From contig JWZX01001588.1 in assembly GCA_001275005.1 (NCBI GenBank), forward strand, positions 1 through 21,052: a stretch of 21,052 nucleotides of DNA, read 5' to 3'. Below, piece after piece: positions 14,443 to 21,052 of this stretch (the stretch's first letter is position 1; every line of letters begins with the position of its first letter). This stretch comes from Chrysochromulina tobinii. Lineage: Eukaryota > Haptophyta > Prymnesiales > Chrysochromulinaceae. The translations under genes and the position numbers were made by a program. Under the pieces are notes generated by a model, which made no database searches, was not told where the DNA came from, and saw only the letters and a program-made list of their open reading frames with translations.

Positions 14443-17400
14443 ATGCCTGTTCGCGGCAGCGAGCAGCGCACATCGCCGTCGCGCAACTCGCTCTCGTCGT
14501 CGTCCCCACCGCTCCCACCCGAGCGCTTCAGCTTTGTCCACTGGGGCCGGTACGATCCGGCGAGGCTGGTCGCAGCGGACGCGGGCGTGTACCGCACGCG
14601 CTTCGTCGACGGCATCGAGCGGTGGGCGACAGCGTGCGAGATTGCCTCACAGCTGGCGCCAGCAGTCGGCAGTGTGCCCTTGGAGCACTGCGTTCTGGTG
14701 CCGAGCAGCAGCAGCGGCGGCGGCGGCAGCAGCAGCGATTGCGCTTACACTCGCGCTACGCTCGTGGCCACGGCAGGCGACACGTGGACGGTGCGCGCCC
14801 TCGATGCCGATGCCGCCGAGCCGCGGCGGGTGCAGCGCTTGGAGGTCCGTCTGCCGCTGACCTCGGCGCCTACGATCGGCACCTCGTTGGCGCTTGCTCC
14901 TGGCGCATCGCTGCACGTTCTGCGCGGCCTATGGGTGCCCTGCACCATCCTGGACGAGTCGCCCGTGCTCGGCCAGCGCATCCGTCTTCGCGCACCGTCC
15001 TCCATCGAGGCCTGGGTGTCGGGGTCTAGCCTTGTGCATCCGGACTTGAATGCGCAAGGCGAGGCAGAGCCGCCGCCGCCGGTGCAGCCGGGAGGGGTGG
15101 CGCTCGCGCTGCCCGCACCCGAGTCGCCCGAGCAGCACGCTGCCGAGGTAGTCTTCGAGGAGCTCCGACCGGACGGGATGGCCCTCGTGAGCGACGCGGT
15201 AGGCGGCGTTCGCACGATTCCCGCGAATCTGCTTCGCCCTCGTTACATGCCCAACTTCCGCGTGCTGGTCGCAACCGGCGGCTTCCAGCGCGCGACGCTC
15301 GAGGCCGTCGGCGCGGACAGCACCCTCTCGGTCGCCCTCTGCGGCGGCGGGCGACGGTGGGTGTCCGCGGCGGAGGTGCTGCACGGCGCGTGTGTCATGC
15401 GTACCATTCCCGCTGACGTGTGCTCGGAAGCGCTCGTCGCCGTCGGCGACGGTGAGCGTGCGCGCAGCAGCCCATGGCTGCCAGCGGCCGTGCATCTGGG
15501 CGACGGCGTCATGCACCGGCAGGCACAGCAACGCATCGAGGCACGCCCCGTTGCCACCACCGCGCCGACTCGGGGCAACGGTTTAGTCAACGGCAGCCAA
15601 CGCACACACCGTGGCGGTGGCGGTGGCAGTAGCAGCAGCCAGGGCGGCGGCGGCGCCGTCGGCGGCAGTGGGCCGGTCTTTGAGAGCAGCATCAGCACCC
15701 CTGCGTCCCAGTGGAAGGTTGGCGCCGACGAGGCGCGGCTCGGTGCGCCCCTGCTCGCAGTCGGCAGCGACCCGTCACCTCCCCTCGACCTCGGCGATTC
15801 TGTGTACGTGCTGATAGGCGCGTGGCGCGAGGCGATTGTGGAATCGCAGCAGGGCGACTACTACCTGGTGCACGAGGGCGGCGGCGTGCGACGGTGGGCG
15901 AGCGCAGGTGAGCTCGCATGGCACGATGTGCCTCCGCAGCCGTTTGACCTGACGGCTGGTAAGGCGGTCATTGCCTGGGACGCTCGCGTGGGTGCGTACC
16001 AAGCGGCGGTGATGGCCCAGCAGGAGAGCGTGCATGGCGAAGGGGGCGGCACGTGGGTCGTGCGCTTCGACTGCGGGCACGAGGCGAGCGTCGTCGTGGG
16101 CGCACTGCGCGAGCGCTGGCATGTACCGGTACGTGTGCTCTGCCTGTGGGGAAACTACTACCCAGCCACAGTGCTCGAGGCGCTTGCCGGGTTGCTGCGC
16201 GTCGACTTCGGCGGCGGCCACGTGCAATGGGCCCTTCCTGAGCAGACGCTCTCGTCGCACGCGCCGAGCGCCGCCGACCTCGTCATTGGCGCCTACGTTG
16301 GCGCCGTACGCCCATCGGCCGACCCAGCCGCCGCCGCCGTGCCAGAGGCTAAGCGCCGTTACCACCGAGGCTCGGTGGTACAGCTCGACGGCGAGTCGCG
16401 CGTGGTCGAGGTGCGCTTCGAGGACGGCTCGATGCATGCGGTGCCGCTGGAGCAGGTGCGCCTGCCCCGCGAGGAGACCTCCTGCATGCAGATCCAACAA
16501 GGCGAGCACGTCATTTCCTTATTTGGCGAGTGGCACCCGGGTTACATCGCCGCCGAGGCACTCGCCTCTCCGAGCGACCGAACCGGCCGTTACACGTGCA
16601 TGCTCATGCAGGGCACCAGCCGTTGGCAGACGCACGCTTCACGGCGCGAGATGGTCGCAGCCGACGGCGGCGACTCGAGTACGTCGGCGCCCCTCTGGCG
16701 GCTGCGCAAAGGCTCCGCACTCCTGATGCGTGGTGAACATGCCCACTCCAGCGACGCCGACGTACCGTCTCGCCGCCCGTGGATCGAGGTGTTATTTGTG
16801 GGCAAGCCGGCGGGGTTTCAGGGCATGGTCGAGGTGATGCTGCCTACGGGTAAGAAGGTGCGTGTGCCGGCCAAGGATGTGCGTGCGCGCGACGGCGAGG
16901 CGCATCCGGCTAGCCGTGCGCTCGGCGAGGCGCGCGGGCGCGTGGCGCGTTACAACGAACGCGCCGCCCTCACCATTCAGCGCTTCGTGCGTGCGCGTGC
17001 GGCGAAGGCGAGCTTCGCCGTGATGCTCATGAGCGGTGCGACCGGTGGGGGTCGCATGCCGCCGAAAGCGCCGCCACGAATGAAGGCCCAGCCGCACGGT
17101 GCGAGCCGCATGGACGTGGTCGCGACGGCGCCTTCGCTGTCGCCGTCGCCGAGTAAGGGCGCTTCACTGCTGTCTGAGATGCTGCTGCAGGACGCCGAGT
17201 CGGGCGAGGGCGGCGCGGCGACGGCGGCGGCGGAGGCGGAGGCGGCGGCGGAGGCGGAGGCGGCGGCGGCGGCGGCAGAAGCAGCGGCCTTCGCGGCAAG
17301 GGAGGCGGCAGCGGCGGTGGCGAGGGAAGCGTCGGTGGCGTACGCACGCGAGATGCAGCTGCGTGAGATGAAACTGCTCGCCGACGATCTGCACTCGCTC

Positions 17401-18725
17401 GCCACTCAGCTGCAACGGTCGTTTCGGAAGCTAAAGGAGGAGAAGGCGAAGGATGCCGAACTCGAGGCTCTTATTCAGACGGCGGAGACCGAGGCGGCGC
17501 CGCCCAAGCCAGACCGAGAGGCGCAGGCGAAGCTGCGCGAGAGCCTTCAGAAGCGGCAGGCAGACCTGAAGGCGACGCACTCAAAGACCACGCAACCGAA
17601 TCATGCCTTCCGTGACGCGCAGGATGAGAAGTCCAAGGTGCAGATCGAGATCGCCGAGCTCCGCAGGCAGGTCGACACGGGTAACTCCGAGGCGCGCTTG
17701 CTGACCAAGCAGGTCGAGCACACGCGCAAGGTCCTTGAGATGGAAGAGCGGGCAGGCTCTGCGGAGAAGGCGGAGAAGATGTACGAGGAGTACAGCTCCC
17801 GCCTCGCCGAGAGCGCCAGACGGGAGGCCGAGAAGCAGAAGGCCGAGCAGGACAAGCTCGACAGGTACAATGACGATGGCTCGCTGGGTGAGGGCCCGCC
17901 TTGCATGCAAGTGCTCACCACGGCGCGGCGACCTCCCTTCCCCACAGGTACAATGTCGAATGGGCTCGCTGGGTGAGCCTTCTCGCGAACGTCTGGCGAA
18001 AGCTGCAGGCGCGCGCCGACGCGGGCGACGAGGCGGCGCGCCGACTGCTGGCGGCCTCTGGCCCGGCACCACGGCTCACGAGCATGGCGGCGGGTGGCGG
18101 CGGGCTCGGGGCCGTCGCCTTGGCCGCCTCAAGGGCCGCCGACACGGACCACGCTGCCGCCGGAGCGGGCGGCGGCCGGCCCGGCGCGCGATGGCGTCAG
18201 GCCGCCGCTGCGGTCTCGCACGAGATCGACGATGCTGCTGGCGGTGCGGGCGGCGGGTTCGCGGCGATGGCGGCGATGGTGGCGGCGCAGAACGCGCGGC
18301 TGGCGACGGGGATCGTCGAGAAGGTCTCGAAGAATGATGAGAAGCTCAAGGCGATTCGTCAACGGCTGCAGGAGCTCGATATGGCCGACGCTGAGGCGAT
18401 GTCCAAAGTCCAACTGGCGGAGGAGAAGATCACAGCGCATCACAGCCTGACGGCACACAGAGCCGCCGCCGGCAGCAGCTCGCAGGCTGGTGCGGCCACA
18501 CCTCAGAAGAAGTCCAATTCAAATGAGGCCAAACGGAGCGCCAAGGCGGCGGCTGCGACCCCCAAGGCCCCGTCGCTCCCGGACGTCGTCGATGTCAACT
18601 CTCTCCGGGCTGCACGCCGCCCTCGTGCGCAAGCAGGGGAGCAAGGCGTCGCCGACTCCCCGACCGTAGCAACTCTGCGAGCCCGCCTCATGCTGGCCGC
18701 CGCAGAGGATGAAGCAGATGATTAG
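14443..18725 (+). CDS. Large Tudor/agenet-like repeat protein with IQ motif and coiled coil (two exons)
   Basis: join(14443..17864, 17948..18725) gives 1399 residues. Not recognised as a named family. The first two thirds hold degenerate barrel-like repeats with the pattern V..-G.W.PA....-..V.F..G..RW, clearest at nt 14521-14650, 14902-15040, 15249-15388, 15793-15925, 16126-16262 and 16501-16660. Shorter units with RFEDG..-AVPLEQVRLP logic lie at 15175-15240, 16390-16470 and 16822-16896. This resembles Tudor/agenet (SH3-like barrel) arrays that bind methylated or other ligands. Next come an IQ motif ALTIQRFVRARAAK (nt 16966-17010), an Ala/Glu tract (about 17210-17340), a long charged coiled coil to ~17860, and a tail with WARWVSLLANVWRKLQ, Ala/Gly-rich stretches and another helix. 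Residues upstream of 14443 rest on a GTG only. Confidence 0.75.
17216..17276 (+). repeat. GCG/GAG trinucleotide-type repeat
   Basis: A run of GCG interspersed with GAG (GGCGGCGGAGGCGGAG pattern) encodes an Ala/Glu-rich tract in the Tudor-like protein. The minus strand and other frames read as poly-Arg, poly-Pro or poly-Arg/Cys and are not genes. Confidence 0.85.
17865..17947 (+). other. 83-nt intron with a duplicated boundary
   Basis: Donor ACAG|GTACAATG at 17864/17865 and acceptor CTTCCCCACAG|GTACAATG at 17947/17948, with a pyrimidine tract before the AG. Joining gives KLDRYNVEWARW in frame (phase 2). Without splicing, the frame meets a TGA at 17974-17976. The alternative donor CTGG|GTGAGG puts the downstream sequence into a stop and is excluded. 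Confidence 0.85.
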
Positions 18726-19316
18726 GCGCGTTACCGTTAGGCATGGGTTCAGGCTTTTTAGTTCCCTAGAATGGAGAATGCAGAATCAGTTAACAGAATC
18801 AGAATTCGAGATGCGCAGTTCCAGTCGGCGAACTCATCGATTATTTTAAGCTCAATTGTTTGGCACGCACAGCGGGGAGCGACGCGAGACGGGCCGCTGA
18901 GTCGTCACAGGCGTCAGGCCGGGGAGCCGAGCGGTGGTCCACAGTGGTGTGAATAGTGGCGTGTAATTCAGAGACATGCACATGGTCCACTTTGACGCGC
19001 GCCTAGACACGTGGGCGCACGTGCCATCTCTGGTAATTCACAGCTAAAACCTGCCTGCGGAATCTTTACGACACCTCTTGATGCTCGTCGGTCTCGGAGA
19101 CTGTGTACCTACAAGACGACAAGTAACTGGAAACATATCGCATATGACGATATGAGGGAAGAGTGAAGCACACGAGAGTAGGTAGTCCCACTTTCACGCG
19201 CGAGGCCACAGTGCTGTACATGTATTGACTTGACTTGACTTGACTTGAACTTGAACTTGAACTTGACTTGTCTTGTCTTGAAACGTTGAAAGTTCGCAAG
19301 TTTGGCAGTCACAAGA
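18726..19316. other. Intergenic between Tudor-like and SET genes
   Basis: About 590 bases, AT-richer than the genes, with no recognisable coding domain. Its only clear structure is the microsatellite at 19225-19280. It presumably holds the 3' end of one transcript and the promoter of the next. Confidence 0.5.
19225..19280. repeat. Compound microsatellite TTGAC / TTGAAC / TTGTC
   Basis: Four TTGAC units, then three TTGAAC units, then TTGAC and two TTGTC units in tandem, ending about 37 bases before the SET-protein ATG. The mix of 5- and 6-base periods suggests replication slippage in a promoter or 5' leader. Confidence 0.9.
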
Positions 19317-19871
19317 ATGCTGGCTGATCGGCACTTTAAACTCGCTGCCGCCGCGCTCACGGCGGCCAGCATCGTCGCTGCCGCGTTGTACGCACGTCAT
19401 CGACGGCGTGCGAGTGCTGTCAAGCGCAGCTGGCCGCATGGCGTTGAGGTGCGCGCGAGCCTGATCCTGGGTGGTGGAGATGGCCTCTTTGCATCTCGAG
19501 ACTTTGTGACAGGCGAGGCGCTCGGAGAGTACTATGGAATCGTGCTCTCGCTGCTGCAGGCGACGCTGCTCGAGGATCGCGACTACCTAATGGGCGGGTT
19601 TGGGATCAATGCACATGTCGACGCCAGGTTCTCGCTCAATTCACCTGGCCGCTACGCCAACGATCACTTTGACAAGTCGCGGCTCAACGCAAGGTTTGAG
19701 AAGGACAAGTCTCGTCGGCGCGCGGTGCTTGTGGCGACGCGCCCGATTCGCCGAGGCGAGGAGATTTACGCATCTTACGGAGAAACTTACTGGAGAGCGC
19801 GCGGTATCGACCCAGAAACCGGCAGGAGACTCGATGTTGAAGGTTGCGGTTCCCACACCCCACAGAGCTGA
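19317..19871 (+). CDS. Membrane-anchored small SET-domain protein
   Basis: 184 residues from ATG 19317 to TGA. A hydrophobic segment near the start (about residues 8-26) followed by RHRRR looks like a signal anchor. The SET core follows: GGGDGLFASRDF (52-63), GEALGEYYG (66-74), SPGRYANDHF (109-118) and GEEIYASYGETYW (147-159). The last motif matches the GEEI-x-SYG-x-x-YW end of SET methyltransferases, including compact viral-type SET proteins. In place of the usual NHS/NHx it has Asn115-Asp116-His117, so the cofactor pocket differs slightly. There are no pre-SET or post-SET Cys clusters. It probably methylates a lysine on a protein; the anchor argues for a non-histone or organelle/ER substrate. 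The open frame starts five codons upstream at a TTG, which is not chosen. Confidence 0.8.
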   Translation: MLADRHFKLAAAALTAASIVAAALYARHRRRASAVKRSWPHGVEVRASLILGGGDGLFASRDFVTGEALGEYYGIVLSLLQATLLEDRDYLMGGFGINAHVDARFSLNSPGRYANDHFDKSRLNARFEKDKSRRRAVLVATRPIRRGEEIYASYGETYWRARGIDPETGRRLDVEGCGSHTPQS

Positions 19872-20105
19872 AAGGTGGTAGCTGGACTCTTCTAGACGCA
19901 TGCAAAAATTGGGATTACGCATAAAATCTCTCTGGAAAGACCATGCACACACGCAAAGTCTTCACAGACAGTCGCCGATCTCGGCATGGTGGCACAGTTG
20001 TCAGTCCCAGTTGAGACGGTTCTGTCAGCTCCGAGCCCCCATGTCCCACAGATAGCGAGATTATAGGTCAGTCGCTCCCCAGGCACCCCGCGGTCCGTTT
20101 CCCTA
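19872..20105. other. Intergenic 3' flank of the SET gene
   Basis: No gene or repeat is seen. The sequence is AT-richer than its surroundings and leads into the minisatellite. Confidence 0.4.
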
Positions 20106-20458
20106 GTGGTCAGTTTCCCCAGTTGTCCGTCTCCCCCGTTGTCAGTTACCCCAGTGGTCAGTTTCCCCAGTGGTCAGTGGTCAGTGTCGGTCAGTTTCCC
20201 CAGTAGTCAGTTTCCCCAGTGGTCAGTTTCCCCAGTGGTCAGTTTCCCCAGTGGTCAGTGGTCAGTGTCGGTCAGCTTCCCCAGTGGTCAGTTTCCCCAG
20301 TGGTCAGTTTCCCCAGTGGTCAGTGGTCAGTGTCGGTCAGCTTCCCCAGTGGTCAGTTTCCCCTGTAGCCAGTTTCCCCAGTGGTCAGTTTCCCCAGTGG
20401 TCAGTTTCCCTAGTGGTTAGTGGTCAGTGTCGGTCAGTTTCCCAGCGGTCAGTTTCCG
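20106..20458. repeat. 16-bp minisatellite with higher-order blocks
   Basis: The core unit is GGTCAGTTTCCCCAGT (16 bases), repeated with few changes. A variant block ending GTGTCGGTCAG recurs at about 20184, 20265, 20330 and 20427, spaced 81, 65 and 97 bases apart, i.e. 5, 4 and 6 core units plus one base. It lies between two convergent genes and abuts the stop codon at 20464. Confidence 0.95.
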
Positions 20459-20463
20459 ACAGC

Positions 20464-21052
20464 TTAAGCAGGCACGATCTCGGCCGTCTTTGTCTTCCTC
20501 TTCAACATCAAGTAGGCGAGGCCCGCGATCAGGACAGTGCCCACGACGACAGCGATCACGATGCCCGCAACTGGGCCGCCGCCCAAGCCGCCATCGCCCG
20601 CCGTCGCCGGCTCAGGCACATAGTAGCGCACCGTTTGGGTGAAGACCTGCACGGGGATTTCGGGCAAGCCCGGCACGGAAGCCAAGGCGGCCTGGAGCGA
20701 CGCGGTGTTGGCAAAGGCGCCACCGTTCGGGTCCGTGAGGGCCGCCGAAGCCGCGGCCGCCTCGGATGCGGCGAAGACGAAGACGAAGCCGATCATTGCA
20801 CTGTCCTCGCCGTTTGCTGCCTGCAGGCGGCGGCCCGAGCACGATGGCGGTGTGTTGGACACGCGCGCCCTCCTCGCACGGACGGCTGCGGCCATCCGGC
20901 TGAGCATGGTGTGTCAGCGGCCATCTCGCACGGCGGCCGTTTGACGACAACGGAGATGACCACCTCGATCTGGTCCGCCGTGCCCCCCGCGCTCGGGTTG
21001 GCTGCCGAGAGGGCCAAGAGGTCAGACACCGAGGCGGCGACGACAGCGGACG
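20464..21052 (-). CDS. Type I membrane protein, carboxy-terminal part (at least two exons, partial)
   Basis: Reading leftward from the window end, one frame encodes SAVVAASVSDLLALSAANPS followed by a beta-strand-like IEVVISVVV (up to about 20948). A second frame from about 20820 encodes AANGEDSAMIGFVFVFAASE, a ~45-residue Ala-rich helical part ending GLPEIPVQVF, a Gly-rich linker, one membrane span AGIVIAVVVGTVLIAGLAYL and the tail KRKTKTAEIVPA, stop at 20464. A probable intron of about 120-130 nt joins them: acceptor CCTGCAG at 20821; the donor is not settled (a GTCAAA donor keeps frame but is weak). The strand-helix-strand layout resembles short extracellular repeat modules seen in algal surface proteins (inference). 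No function can be named. Confidence 0.5.

Noticed and set aside
17865-17976. Unspliced end of the large Tudor-like frame
   Set aside because: Splicing at 17864/17948 continues the coiled coil in frame to 18725. The unspliced end is a short unrelated tail.
20106-20420. Open frame of SFPS/QFPQWS-type repeats on the plus strand
   Set aside because: It is generated by the 16-bp minisatellite, which cycles through the three frames. There is no start context or domain.

Overview
The window looks like nuclear DNA of a GC-rich, compact, intron-poor unicellular eukaryote. Evidence is a beta-tubulin amino terminus, a DDX20/Gemin3-type helicase, a SET-domain protein, a TKL-like receptor kinase, a nucleotide-sugar transporter and spliceosomal GT-AG introns. 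Gene density, GC-rich codon use, Ala/Gly/Pro-rich proteins and short intergenic gaps would suit a microalga such as a haptophyte, but no plastid- or lineage-specific gene proves that.

Layout. 1-88: 5' end of beta-tubulin (-). 89-1620: no convincing gene; a perfect 13-bp-arm palindrome near the tubulin start, then a hairpin-rich block bracketed by a 14-bp direct repeat. 1621-5065: nucleotide-sugar transporter and DDX20-like helicase (both -). 5189-5578: small single-pass protein (+), head-to-head with the helicase. 5696-7411: membrane-anchored GH5-like hydrolase (-), head-to-head with a ~1450-residue receptor kinase (+, about 7672-12018) that has 14 near-identical calcium-type FG-GAP repeats. 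12019-13399: gene-free, with a G-quadruplex candidate, a 9-bp minisatellite, a telomere-like stretch and a possible small-RNA locus. 13400-14260: two-exon EF-hand protein with a CaaX end (-), head-to-head with a 1399-residue Tudor/agenet-like repeat, IQ and coiled-coil protein (+, 14443-18725) whose 83-nt intron has duplicated ends. 19317-19871: membrane-anchored SET protein (+). 20464-end: carboxy end of a type I membrane protein (-), after a 16-bp minisatellite.

Working together. Three divergent pairs share short intergenic regions (123, about 260 and 182 bp), which suggests bidirectional promoters. The most suggestive pair is a calcium-binding, probably prenylated EF-hand protein beside an IQ-motif protein: a possible calcium-responsive module built on an unusual Tudor-like array. 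The hydrolase and receptor kinase, also paired, both carry secretory-type ectodomains and one membrane span, but neither has a visible signal peptide, so upstream exons may be missing from the simple reading frames.
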